A stretch of DNA of 64,000 nucleotides, from assembly GCF_947495925.1 (NCBI RefSeq), contig NZ_CANMAU010000006.1:67001-131000 (forward strand). Reading direction: 5' to 3'. The number at the start of each line of letters is the position of its first letter. The stretch's first letter is position 1. This DNA comes from an uncultured Algibacter sp. (GTDB taxonomy: Bacteria; Bacteroidota; Bacteroidia; Flavobacteriales; Flavobacteriaceae). Below, piece by piece: positions 52,617 through 60,665 of the stretch. The notes under the pieces were generated by a model that had not been told where the DNA came from, ran no database searches, and was given only the letters and a program-made list of their open reading frames with translations. The translations under genes and the position numbers were made by a program.

Positions 52617-53435
52617 CTAAATCACTAATGCATTTTGACGAAATTCTGCTTCTTCATTACTTTCAATGCCTAAGGCTTCATAGATATAAGCAAAGGTCGA
52701 TAGCAATTCTGGCTTACCATCTATTAGAGCTACATCATGCTCAAAATGAGCAGATGGTTTATTGTCTAATGTGGTTATAGTCCAACCATCTCTATGCTGC
52801 TTAATGCGGTGCGTGCCCATATTAATCATAGGCTCGATAGCCACAACCATACCTTCAATGAATTTTTTCCCTCTACCACGTTTACCATAATTTGGCATTT
52901 CAGGGTCTTCGTGCATTTTTTGTCCTAATCCATGACCAACTAATTCACGAACCACACCATAACCGTGATTTTCACAGTATTTTTGAATAGCATAGCCTAC
53001 ATCGCCAACTCTATTATTAGCTTTGAATTCTCTAATACCTACATATAAAGATTCCTTTGTGACTTGAAGTAATTTTTCAGTTTCAGGATCAATTTCACCT
53101 ACTGCAAATGTATAGGCATGATCACCGTAAAAGCCATCTTTTAAAGCACCACAATCAATTGATACAATATCGCCTTCTTTTAATGGGTCCCCATTGGGGA
53201 TACCATGAACCACCTGAGAATTGGGGCTCATACATAGGGTGTTAGGGAAATCGTATAACCCTAAAAAGCCTGGGATAGCACCATGGTCTCTAACACATTC
53301 TTCTGCAATTTTATCTAATTGAAGTGTCGTAACTCCGGGTTTTATTGCTTTCGCTAATTCCCCTAAAGTTTTAGATACTATTAGTGCACTAGCTCGCATT
53401 AACTCAATTTCTTCTCTTGTTTTAACAATAATCAT
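52617..53435 (-). CDS. map: Methionine aminopeptidase, type I
   Basis: The 272-residue metalloprotease removes the initiator Met from new proteins. The five metal ligands are in place: Asp in DIVSIDCGALKDGFYGDHAY (both Asp), His in LVGHGLGQKMHEDPEMPNYG, Glu in GMVVAIEPMIN, and Glu in the C-terminal AHFEHDVAL. It is short at the N-terminus without a zinc finger extension, hence type Ia. A -7 box (TATCTTTG, 53455-53462 minus) lies about 20 bp upstream. Confidence 0.97.
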   Translation of the reverse strand: MIIVKTREEIELMRASALIVSKTLGELAKAIKPGVTTLQLDKIAEECVRDHGAIPGFLGLYDFPNTLCMSPNSQVVHGIPNGDPLKEGDIVSIDCGALKDGFYGDHAYTFAVGEIDPETEKLLQVTKESLYVGIREFKANNRVGDVGYAIQKYCENHGYGVVRELVGHGLGQKMHEDPEMPNYGKRGRGKKFIEGMVVAIEPMINMGTHRIKQHRDGWTITTLDNKPSAHFEHDVALIDGKPELLSTFAYIYEALGIESNEEAEFRQNALVI

Positions 53436-53527
53436 AATCGTAAATATAGGAATGCAAAGATACTTAAAAAGTCAAATTGAATATGGACTAATAAAAAATA
53501 AGATTATTCGAAAAAAAACGCTTGTTT

Positions 53528-53935
53528 TTATTTAAACAAATCGAAGAAACCCTTCTTTTTCTGAGGAATAGGAGGGGTAGAATTTGTTAATTCTTGATAT
53601 ACAACGCCCCAACCTGGAAAACCACCAATATTTCTATCATCTATAAATATATCTGCATTAATCTTTCTACTTATGGAGTTGTCATATTTTTCTTCTGAAA
53701 AGCTATTATTTACTGCATAGAAAATAATACCATTGTCTTTACAGAACTCAACGGCTTCGTCTAACCTATCTCCACACCTATATGTCCATAGTATAAGACG
53801 GTGCCCATCTTCTTGTAACTTTTTTAGAGTCTCAAAAGCAAAAATCATAGGTTTTCCTACCTTAGGATAGGCATCTTCTACAATAGTACCATCAAAATCT
53901 ACGGCTATTATAAGTGTATCTAGGCTAAATTTCAT
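53528..53935 (-). CDS. Small HAD-superfamily protein (BT0820-like)
   Basis: The 135-residue protein has a minimal HAD core without a cap: motif I IIAVDFDGTIVEDAYP with both Asp, motif II as the RLILWTYRCG Thr, and motif IV-like ADIFIDDRNIGG with the double Asp. The compact Bacteroidota group exemplified by BT0820 has this layout and its members are phosphatase-like with unidentified substrates. A -7-like TATTTTTG lies at 53963-53970 on the minus strand. Confidence 0.85.
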   Translation of the reverse strand: MKFSLDTLIIAVDFDGTIVEDAYPKVGKPMIFAFETLKKLQEDGHRLILWTYRCGDRLDEAVEFCKDNGIIFYAVNNSFSEEKYDNSISRKINADIFIDDRNIGGFPGWGVVYQELTNSTPPIPQKKKGFFDLFK

Positions 53936-54020
53936 ATGTTATTAATAGAATAGGGTTTGTTACAAAAATACAATAAATTTCGATCTTTTAGTATTTACAA
54001 AACCAGTCTTGATAAATAAA

Positions 54021-54050
54021 AAAACCTGTATTTAGAATACAGGTTTTTTT
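54021..54050 (-). terminator. Rho-independent terminator of gpmI
   Basis: ACCTGTATT/AATACAGGT forms a 9-bp stem with a 3-nt loop (54024-54044), flanked by A residues that read as T on the minus strand, 18 bp beyond the gpmI stop codon. The T-run on the other side makes it partly bidirectional. Confidence 0.85.
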
Positions 54051-54067
54051 ATTAGGGATTATATAAT

Positions 54068-55585
54068 TTAAACTAAAGCATGTCTTGTCATAGCTTCAGG
54101 TTGAGGCACATTCATAAGCTTTAAAATGGTTGGAGCCATATCTCCTAAAATACCATCTTTAATTTCCTTTAATTCATTATCAATTAAAATAACGGGAACT
54201 GGATTAGTGGTATGAGCTGTATTAGGTGTCCCATCAGGATTAATCATGGTTTCGCAGTTTCCATGATCTGCGATTAAGAGCGTGGTGTAGCCATTATCTA
54301 AGGCCGTACCTATAACATCTTTCACGCATTCATCAACTGCTTCACAGGCTTTAATGGCAGCTTCCATAACTCCGGTATGACCGACCATATCACCATTTGC
54401 AAAATTAAGACAAACAAAATCCACATCGCCTTTTTCAAGTTCTGGAACTAAAGCATCACGTAATTCATAAGCACTCATTTCTGGTTTCAAATCATAGGTT
54501 GCTACCTTAGGTGAATTTCTTAATAAACGTATTTCCCCTTCAAATTCTGCTTCTCTTCCTCCTGAGAAAAAGAAAGTAACGTGCGGATACTTTTCGGTTT
54601 CAGCAATTCGAATTTGTTTTTTGTTATTTTTTTCTAAAACTTCTCCTAAAGTTTCCGTTAGGTTTTCTTTATTGAAAATAACATTAACATTTTTGTATTT
54701 GTCATTATAGTTAGTTAGTGTTACATAATGCAAATCCAATTTTTTCATATCATATTCAGGGAAATCAACTTGAGAAAGTACTTCTGTTAATTCTCTACCT
54801 CGATCTGTTCTGAAGTTGAAGAAAATAATAACATCACCATTTTTAATTTTGGCTTTAGGTTCATTATTATCATCAACTGCTATAATCGGTTTGATAAACT
54901 CATCAGTAACATCGTTAGTATAATTAGCTTCAACATTTTCAATGATATTTTTAGTTTTTTCACCAGTACCATTTACTAAAGCATCATATACTAATTTTAC
55001 ACGTTCCCAACGTTTATCTCTATCCATGGCATAATACCGTCCAGATATCGATGCTATTTCAGTATTAGTATTTTTAATATGAGATTCTAAATCTTTAATA
55101 AAACCTGCGCCAGATTTAGGATCAACATCTCGCCCATCAGTAAACCCATGAACGTATGTGTTTTCTAAACCAAAATCATTAGCCGCATCAACTAAACCTT
55201 TAATATGATTAATGTGCGAATGCACACCACCGTCACTTAATAAACCTAAAAAATGAACATCTTTATTGTTTGTTTTTGCATAGTCAAAAGCGTCAACAAG
55301 CACTTTTTCGTCATTTAATGTTTTGTTTTCAACAGCTAAATTAACTTTTACTAAATCTTGATATACAATTCGACCTGCACCCAAATTCATATGGCCAACT
55401 TCACTATTCCCCATCTGTCCTTCAGGTAAACCAACATGCAAACCATCGGTTCTCAAGGTTGCAAATGGATATTTTTTATAGAGTGAATCTATAAAGGGAG
55501 TTTTGGCATGATCGATTGCTGAAACTTTTGGATCTGGAGAATTTCCCCACCCATCAAGAATCATTAAGATAACTTTTTTATTCAT
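54068..55585 (-). CDS. gpmI: 2,3-bisphosphoglycerate-independent phosphoglycerate mutase
   Basis: This Mn2+-dependent glycolytic enzyme interconverts 3- and 2-phosphoglycerate. The 505-residue length is standard. The phosphorylated Ser is in GQMGNSEVGHMNLG. Metal-binding motifs are MILDGWGNSPDP (Asp), FLGLLSDGGVHSHI, GRYYAMDRDKRWERV, LNFANGDMVGHTG (Asp and His), and LIADHGNCETM with AHTTNPVPVIL. A -7 box (TATCTTTG, 55609-55616 minus) lies about 24 bp upstream. Confidence 0.97.
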   Translation of the reverse strand: MNKKVILMILDGWGNSPDPKVSAIDHAKTPFIDSLYKKYPFATLRTDGLHVGLPEGQMGNSEVGHMNLGAGRIVYQDLVKVNLAVENKTLNDEKVLVDAFDYAKTNNKDVHFLGLLSDGGVHSHINHIKGLVDAANDFGLENTYVHGFTDGRDVDPKSGAGFIKDLESHIKNTNTEIASISGRYYAMDRDKRWERVKLVYDALVNGTGEKTKNIIENVEANYTNDVTDEFIKPIIAVDDNNEPKAKIKNGDVIIFFNFRTDRGRELTEVLSQVDFPEYDMKKLDLHYVTLTNYNDKYKNVNVIFNKENLTETLGEVLEKNNKKQIRIAETEKYPHVTFFFSGGREAEFEGEIRLLRNSPKVATYDLKPEMSAYELRDALVPELEKGDVDFVCLNFANGDMVGHTGVMEAAIKACEAVDECVKDVIGTALDNGYTTLLIADHGNCETMINPDGTPNTAHTTNPVPVILIDNELKEIKDGILGDMAPTILKLMNVPQPEAMTRHALV

Positions 55586-55836
55586 TTTATGTTAAAATTT
55601 TATGCAGGCAAAGATATGAAAGTTTGAGGTAAAGGTTAATACAAAAACGGTTCAAAAACCCTAATTTTTAAGGGCTTTTAATTACTTTTTTAAAGAAAAC
55701 GTTTTCGTTAATTATTTGTGAATCAAAAGTTAAAAATGTGTTATATATAGTTTTTAGTGTAACAGTTTAAAAATAAAATCGTCTCTTTATTATATCAAAA
55801 AACGTAAATCATTAATCAAACTTAAATTCTTTCATC

Positions 55837-56235
55837 ATGAAAAAAACAATCGTTATTTCCGCAATCGCGTTATGCTTTTCTATTGTAACAGTAAATGCAA
55901 AAACAGACAACCCAACTATTAAAAATTATAGTGTTGAAGCTTATTTTAAAGTAAACTCATTTTGTGTTTCTATTGCAAAAGGCGATTTGGAAACTGTTCA
56001 AAAGCTTATAACCAGGGGAGCTGATGTTAATGAACGTTCAAATGGAATGACTCCAGCAATGTATGCTGCTAAATTTAACAGAGTTGAAATATTAAATTTA
56101 TTAATTTCAGAAGGTGCTAATTTGAAAGCACGCTCCGATAAAAAAATGACTGCTGAAGATTATGCAGAATTACACGGAGCCACTGATGCTTTAGCTATTA
56201 TTAAAGAAGCTACAGCGAAGAAAAAGAAAAAATAA
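55837..56235 (+). CDS. Exported ankyrin repeat protein
   Basis: The 132-residue protein has a signal peptide (MKKTIVISAIALCFSIVTVNA). Two to three ankyrin repeats follow: SIAKGDLETVQKLITRGADV with NERSNGMTPAMYAAKFNRVE, and ILNLLISEGANLKARSDKKM. It ends in a lysine-rich tail. Ankyrin repeats bind other proteins. Its location would be the periplasm. It has its own terminator and no operon partner, and its partner is unknown. Confidence 0.87.
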   Translation: MKKTIVISAIALCFSIVTVNAKTDNPTIKNYSVEAYFKVNSFCVSIAKGDLETVQKLITRGADVNERSNGMTPAMYAAKFNRVEILNLLISEGANLKARSDKKMTAEDYAELHGATDALAIIKEATAKKKKK

Positions 56236-56280
56236 TTATTTAAATAATATATAATTATTTCGAGTTAGTCGCTCAGTTTA

Positions 56281-56312
56281 AAAGCCTTGGTTTTCAAGGC
56301 TTTTTATTTTTT
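56281..56312 (+). terminator. Terminator of the ankyrin gene
   Basis: AAAGCCTTG/CAAGGCTTT forms a 9-bp stem with a 5-nt loop, followed by TTATTTTTT, about 45 bp after the stop codon. Confidence 0.8.
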
Positions 56313-56376
56313 GGGCACCTTTTGGGGTTCAGTTTATTTGGTATTCGGTGTCTTAAATAGAAGCCTTAATACGGGG

Positions 56377-56850
56377 CTACAGATTTTTATACATGGTATA
56401 GTGCAATCCAATATCTCCAATATTGAATGGGAGCCCAAAGATGGTATAGCCATTTTTTTTATAGAAATGTAGGGCTACTTCTCTGGCATTACACCAAATG
56501 GTATTTGTGTTTTTTGCTTTGAGTAAATTTTCAGCGTAGTTTAAAAGTTCATAGCCTATTCCTGTCCTTTGAAAGTTCTCCAGAACAGCCATACCCCTTA
56601 ACTGATATTGAGATTCCTGGTTAATGTTAACATGTTTATTCTTTAAGAAAGAACAAACACCAACAATTTCGTCTTTAAAATAAAGACCTAAATGAAGCGT
56701 AGTTTTATGATCGTCGCCTTCAAAAGCACAAGATTCAATTGGTTTTCCAGATCTCAAAATAGGATGTCTTACCTTATATGTTTCTTCAGAATTGATTAAT
56801 TTTATAAAATAATTATGCGAATTGATGTTTATAGATTTTAAAAGGTTCAA
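56377..56850 (-). CDS. GNAT-family N-acetyltransferase
   Basis: The 157-residue GNAT fold protein has acetyl-CoA motif A as LRGMAVLENFQRTGIGYELL (the Q/RxxGxG/A element is RTGIGY), then NTIWCNAREVALHFYKKNGY. These are typical for the family. The start appears to be TTG at 56850 (MNLLKSININ), because an in-frame stop lies a few codons upstream and no ATG comes before the fold begins. The substrate is unknown. It is divergent from a second GNAT gene, 53 bp away. Confidence 0.85.
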   Translation of the reverse strand: MNLLKSININSHNYFIKLINSEETYKVRHPILRSGKPIESCAFEGDDHKTTLHLGLYFKDEIVGVCSFLKNKHVNINQESQYQLRGMAVLENFQRTGIGYELLNYAENLLKAKNTNTIWCNAREVALHFYKKNGYTIFGLPFNIGDIGLHYTMYKNL

Positions 56851-56903
56851 ATCAAACTTATAAATTTCTCATAACAAATTAACCATCACACTGTAAAATA
56901 GTA

Positions 56904-57329
56904 ATGAATATTGTTTTTAAGATAGTTGAAAAGGAAAGTATTAAGGATATTATTCCGCTTGTACAGAAGTTAAATGGACACCAGGTTAGTAATTCTGTTT
57001 TGACTGAACGATTTGTTGAAATGTTTAGTCAAAATTATGAATGCGCAGGAATTTATGATTCTGAAAAGTTAATTGGTATTTGTGGTTTGTGGTTTTGCAC
57101 AAGACATTATTCTGGAAGAAGTGTAGAACCAGACCATGTTTTTATTGATGAAAGTTATAGAAGTAAAGGCTTAGGGAAGCAATTTTTTAATTGGATTTAT
57201 AATTATGCTGTGAGTAAAGGTTGCGAGGCAGTAGAGTTAAATACCTATGTAACAAATGCTTCTTCTCATAAATTTTATTTTAATGAGAATTTTAAAATAT
57301 TAGGCTATCATTTTTTGAAAAAGTTGTGA
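56904..57329 (+). CDS. GNAT-family N-acetyltransferase
   Basis: The 141-residue protein begins MNIVFKIVEKESIKDIIPLV. The acetyl-CoA site is HVFIDESYRSKGLGKQFF (the Q/RxxGxG/A element is RSKGLG), followed by GCEAVELNTYVTNASSHKFY. It resembles the acetyltransferase_1 type, and the substrate is unknown. It is not closely similar to the divergent GNAT next door, so this is not a recent duplication. The tRNA-Gly promoter begins just after its stop codon. Confidence 0.87.
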   Translation: MNIVFKIVEKESIKDIIPLVQKLNGHQVSNSVLTERFVEMFSQNYECAGIYDSEKLIGICGLWFCTRHYSGRSVEPDHVFIDESYRSKGLGKQFFNWIYNYAVSKGCEAVELNTYVTNASSHKFYFNENFKILGYHFLKKL

Positions 57330-57336
57330 TTTTTTC

Positions 57337-57368
57337 TTGCAAATGATGCGACGGTTTGTATATATTTG
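57337..57368 (+). promoter_or_regulatory. Promoter of tRNA-Gly
   Basis: TTG (57337-57339), a 21-nt spacer and TATATTTG (57361-57368) match the -33/-7 pattern. Transcription would start near 57374, four bases before the mature tRNA. Confidence 0.65.
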
Positions 57369-57377
57369 CACCCGAAT

Positions 57378-57450
57378 GCGAGAGTAGCTCAGTTGGTAGA
57401 GCGTCAGCCTTCCAAGCTGAATGTCGCCGGTTCGAACCCGGTCTCTCGCT
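57378..57450 (+). tRNA. tRNA-Gly (anticodon TCC)
   Basis: The 73-nt cloverleaf is complete. The acceptor stem is GCGAGAG/CTCTCGC, D stem GCTC/GAGC, and anticodon stem TCAGC/GCTGA with loop CTTCCAA. The T arm is GCCGG-TTCGAAC-CCGGT, and the discriminator is T. CCA is not encoded. A strong promoter lies upstream and a terminator downstream, so it is a single-gene unit. Confidence 0.97.
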
Positions 57451-57451
57451 C

Positions 57452-57482
57452 AAAAGCTTCATAGATATATGGAGCTTTTTTT
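57452..57482 (+). terminator. Terminator after tRNA-Gly
   Basis: AAAAGCTTCAT and ATGGAGCTTTT pair over 11 bp with one G-T wobble. The 9-nt loop is followed by a T-run. The end touches the stop codon of the convergent pepE gene. Confidence 0.8.
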
Positions 57483-58188
57483 ATTTTAATAAGCTTAAGT
57501 CCGTTTCGGGTTTTATTTCATAAGGTGTTTTGCTGTATTCAAAAACCCTTGCCGGCAATGTTCCTTTTAAAACAATTGATTCCCCTTTTACTTCTAACCA
57601 ACTCCTTTCTCTAAGTCCAATTACAGGTTGTGTATTATAGTAGTGAAACTCTTTAATTCTGGTTTCTCTAGTTTCTCCCATATGAGTACTTGATGTATCG
57701 GGATCCAAATAATGTGGGTTAATATTAAAAGGGACAAGCCCCAAGGCATTAAAACTTGGCGGGTAAACAATTGGCATATCATTCGTAGTTTTAATAGTCA
57801 GTCCGCAAATATTACTGCCAGCGCTTGTACCTAAATAAGGAGTGCCATTATTAACAGCGGTTTTTAAAACATCTATTAAACCGTTTTTGTATAACTGATA
57901 GGTAAGTACAAATGTATTTCCACCTCCAGTAAAAATACCATCAGCGTTTTTTATGGCCTCTGCAGGGTTTTCATACTCATGAATACCTGTTGTCTTTTTG
58001 CCAATTTTTGCAAAGGCATGTTTTGCTTTTAAAGTATAATCATCATGAGAAATACCACTAGGTCTGGCATAGGGTATAAATAAAATGGTTTTAGCCTCTT
58101 TAAAAAACATCTCAAGTTCTTCAATAATATAGTCTAGGTAACCACTTTTGTGGATGGTAGATGTACTTGCAATAATGATATTTCGCAT
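57481..58188 (-). CDS. pepE: Dipeptidase E (S51 peptidase, PepE)
   Basis: The 235-residue serine peptidase hydrolyses dipeptides with N-terminal Asp. The nucleophile Ser is in YLGTSAGSNICG, and the preceding NADGIFTGGGNTFVLTYQLY contains the conserved Gly-rich strand. The His is in the later FNINPHYLD, and the Glu in GETRETR. It is a cytosolic class I glutamine amidotransferase-like fold. A -7-like TAATTTTG lies at 58217-58224 on the minus strand. Confidence 0.92.
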   Translation of the reverse strand: MRNIIIASTSTIHKSGYLDYIIEELEMFFKEAKTILFIPYARPSGISHDDYTLKAKHAFAKIGKKTTGIHEYENPAEAIKNADGIFTGGGNTFVLTYQLYKNGLIDVLKTAVNNGTPYLGTSAGSNICGLTIKTTNDMPIVYPPSFNALGLVPFNINPHYLDPDTSSTHMGETRETRIKEFHYYNTQPVIGLRERSWLEVKGESIVLKGTLPARVFEYSKTPYEIKPETDLSLLK

Positions 58189-58297
58189 AGAAAACGAGTT
58201 ATACTGTAAAACTACACAAAATTAATTTTAGTAAAATTTAGTTCGTTTTACTTTAACATTAAAAATTAAATTGGTAATTTCAAAATAAAAATACTTT

Positions 58298-59098
58298 ATG
58301 AAAAAGATATTCCTGTTTTTTGCCCTATTAGTGTCATTTTCCGCAGTTTCTCAAAATACAAAACGTATTGAGGTTATAGGGAAAATTATTGTTGAAGGGA
58401 GTGATATTTCTGGGATTACTATTTTCAATACTTCTTCAAATTCTGGAACCATTACCGATGAAAACGGTGCATTTAAATTGCAGGTTACAAAAAATGATAT
58501 CATAGAGGTTAGTGCCTTGAAGTATCAGAATATTAAGTTTACGGTGAATGAAGCTATTATAGATTCAAAAAAAATGAAACTGTTTTTAATTGAAGAAATC
58601 AATAAGCTAGATGAAGTAATTGTTAGAACAAAAGGATTGTCAGGTAATTTAGGTGCCGATGTAGAGGGTAGCGAAAGCTTTAATCCACAGTTGGATGCCT
58701 TGTACTTTGGCGTAAAACATAGTTCGGAGTATGATTTTGAAATAGATGAAAAAACAGAGGTAAGTAACCTAGGTCAGAACTATCAGCAACAGCATATGGT
58801 AAATGGTTTGAATATTGTAAATGTGGTAGACCAACTCTTGCTGCCGCTATTTAGGTCAGAGGTTCCTAACAAGAAAAAAGCAGGTGTTCCAGATGTGCCT
58901 ATTGAATCTATTAAATATTATTTTGGGTCTGAATTCTTGGTTGATAATTTTAATATTCCAGAGCATCGCGTTCAAGAGTTTATACAATATGTAGAACGTG
59001 ATAATTTTGACTACGCTTTGCTTAACTATGGAAAAGAAATGGAGTTTTTAGAATTTCTAAACAAGAAAAGCATAGAATTTCTAAAAAACAAAAGCTAA
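58298..59098 (+). CDS. Exported protein with CarboxypepD_reg-like domain (first of two)
   Basis: The 266-residue protein has a signal peptide (MKKIFLFFALLVSFSAVSQ). Residues about 25-105 form a carboxypeptidase-regulatory-like beta-sandwich (GKIIVEGSDISGITIFNTSS, GTITDENGAFKLQVTKND), the domain seen at the N-terminus of TonB-dependent receptors. Here it is not followed by a barrel. The remainder (GNLGADVEGSESFNPQLDAL) is shared in outline with the next gene. It is the first gene of an apparent operon with 59185, DUF6702 and M1 peptidase genes. Confidence 0.82.
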   Translation: MKKIFLFFALLVSFSAVSQNTKRIEVIGKIIVEGSDISGITIFNTSSNSGTITDENGAFKLQVTKNDIIEVSALKYQNIKFTVNEAIIDSKKMKLFLIEEINKLDEVIVRTKGLSGNLGADVEGSESFNPQLDALYFGVKHSSEYDFEIDEKTEVSNLGQNYQQQHMVNGLNIVNVVDQLLLPLFRSEVPNKKKAGVPDVPIESIKYYFGSEFLVDNFNIPEHRVQEFIQYVERDNFDYALLNYGKEMEFLEFLNKKSIEFLKNKS

Positions 59099-59184
59099 GA
59101 CTTAACTGGTTTAACAAAACATTAAAACCTATTTACCTTTTCTTTAAGATTTGAAATACGTTCTTTATAAAATAAAGTGACGGT

Positions 59185-59958
59185 TTGAATTTTAAGTTTA
59201 TCTTTTTTATAGTTTTACTTATTCCGCTAATTTCAGTGGCACAATCTATTGAATTAGGTGGAAAGGTGATAAGTAAAGCGAATATGGATACCGAAAATAT
59301 TCATGTTATTAATAAAACGGCACAGCTTTTTACTACCTCAGGTAAACAAGGGGATTTTAGAATTGTTGCAAAATTAAATGATACTTTATTGTTTTCTTCA
59401 ATTCAATTTAAACCCAAAGAAGTCATAATTTCAGAAGAAATACTGCAATCAAAAACACTTTTTGTCAATCTAGAAGAGCAAATAAATGTGCTAGATGAAG
59501 TTCTGGTTGGTAAAGTATTAACAGGAGACTTGTTATTCGATGTTAGACAAACAGAGGGTAAAGCACCTTTAAATTTTTACGATGTTGGGATCCCAGGATA
59601 TAAAGGAAAACCAGCTACACAAAGTGAACGAAGATTACATGAGGCAACCTCTGGAAGTGGGATTATACCGCTAAATCCAATTATTAACGCAATTACGGGA
59701 AGAACAAAAGAGCTCAAAGAGCATATTAAAATAGAGAGGAAGGACGCACTCATGAGAAGTATTAAGGTGCGTTTGTCTGCAGATTTTTTTATTTCAAATC
59801 CATTAGAAGAAGATTTTAAGATGGATTATTTTTATTTCTGTATGGATGATAAAGATTTCATGATTAGATGCAAAAATAAAACAGATTTAGAAGTATTACT
59901 TTTTATGGAAGAGAAATATGTCCAGTATATGGAAAACAGAAAGCGGAATAAAAACTAG
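59185..59958 (+). CDS. Exported protein with CarboxypepD_reg-like domain (second of two)
   Basis: The 257-residue paralogue of the preceding gene starts at TTG (MNFKFIFFIVLLIPLISVAQ), the only start preserving the signal peptide. The regulatory-like domain is GGKVISKANMDTENIHVINK with GKQGDFRIVAKLNDTLLFSS. The middle has LLFDVRQTEGKAPLNFYDVG. The tail is basic (KYVQYMENRKRNKN). It lies 86 bp after the first paralogue and 94 bp before the DUF6702 gene. The function is not known. Confidence 0.8.
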   Translation: MNFKFIFFIVLLIPLISVAQSIELGGKVISKANMDTENIHVINKTAQLFTTSGKQGDFRIVAKLNDTLLFSSIQFKPKEVIISEEILQSKTLFVNLEEQINVLDEVLVGKVLTGDLLFDVRQTEGKAPLNFYDVGIPGYKGKPATQSERRLHEATSGSGIIPLNPIINAITGRTKELKEHIKIERKDALMRSIKVRLSADFFISNPLEEDFKMDYFYFCMDDKDFMIRCKNKTDLEVLLFMEEKYVQYMENRKRNKN

Positions 59959-60052
59959 TTTTGGAATGTTTTTTGAAAGTGTTTCTAATTAAGATGAAAT
60001 AAGACGAATACAAGTTATTCTTATTTAATTATTTTAGCTAAAATTTAGTTCG

Positions 60053-60556
60053 GTGAGGTTTTTAAGAGTTGTTTTATTTTTAATGTTAGTTCCGTTACTT
60101 GCATTTACTGGAGTGCACAAATATTATATAAGTGTAACGCAAATTAACTATATAGAAAGTAAACAATCCGTTCAAATAACCTCTAGAATTTTTATAGATG
60201 ATTTTGAAAAACTATTAAGGGAACGATATGATGAAACTATTGTACTTGCTGGCAAAGATGAGCCTAAGACAGCAGACTTATATATTGAACGTTATTTAAA
60301 AGAGAAATTAAGGATTAAAATAAATAATGAAGTTGCTCGGCCTGTATATATTGGTAAAGAATTTGATGCTGATATTGTTAAGTGTTATCTTGAAATTGAA
60401 AATATAAAGCATATTAAAACTTTTGAAATAAGTAATAAAGTTTTGTTTGACGTTTTTGAAGACCAGCAAAACATTGTTAAAACGAAAATAAACGCAAAAC
60501 AGAATAGTTTTATTTTGTTTCCGCAAAAGGATATTGAGGTGTTAAAATTTGATTAA
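60053..60556 (+). CDS. DUF6702-like exported protein
   Basis: The 167-residue protein starts at GTG (MRFLRVVLFLMLVPLLAFTG, a signal peptide). The mature part has the family pattern KYYISVTQINYIESKQSVQI and IFIDDFEKLLRERYDETIVL. Proteins of this type are found before M1 peptidase genes in flavobacteria. A GTG start is required, since no ATG precedes the signal peptide. It lies between a CarboxypepD_reg paralogue and the M1 peptidase gene. The function is unknown. Confidence 0.8.
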   Translation: MRFLRVVLFLMLVPLLAFTGVHKYYISVTQINYIESKQSVQITSRIFIDDFEKLLRERYDETIVLAGKDEPKTADLYIERYLKEKLRIKINNEVARPVYIGKEFDADIVKCYLEIENIKHIKTFEISNKVLFDVFEDQQNIVKTKINAKQNSFILFPQKDIEVLKFD

Positions 60557-60665
60557 ATTAAGTTAATTGCCTGCTTAATTTATTACTTTCGAGAACTTTT
60601 TGTACTAATGTGTTACAGAAAGAGCTTTAAAGTATTATTTCTTCGAAGAAAATTAAAGAATAGCT

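Noticed and set aside
56287-56472. 61-codon plus-strand open frame after the ankyrin gene
   Set aside because: It begins inside the terminator hairpin and overlaps the GNAT gene on the other strand.
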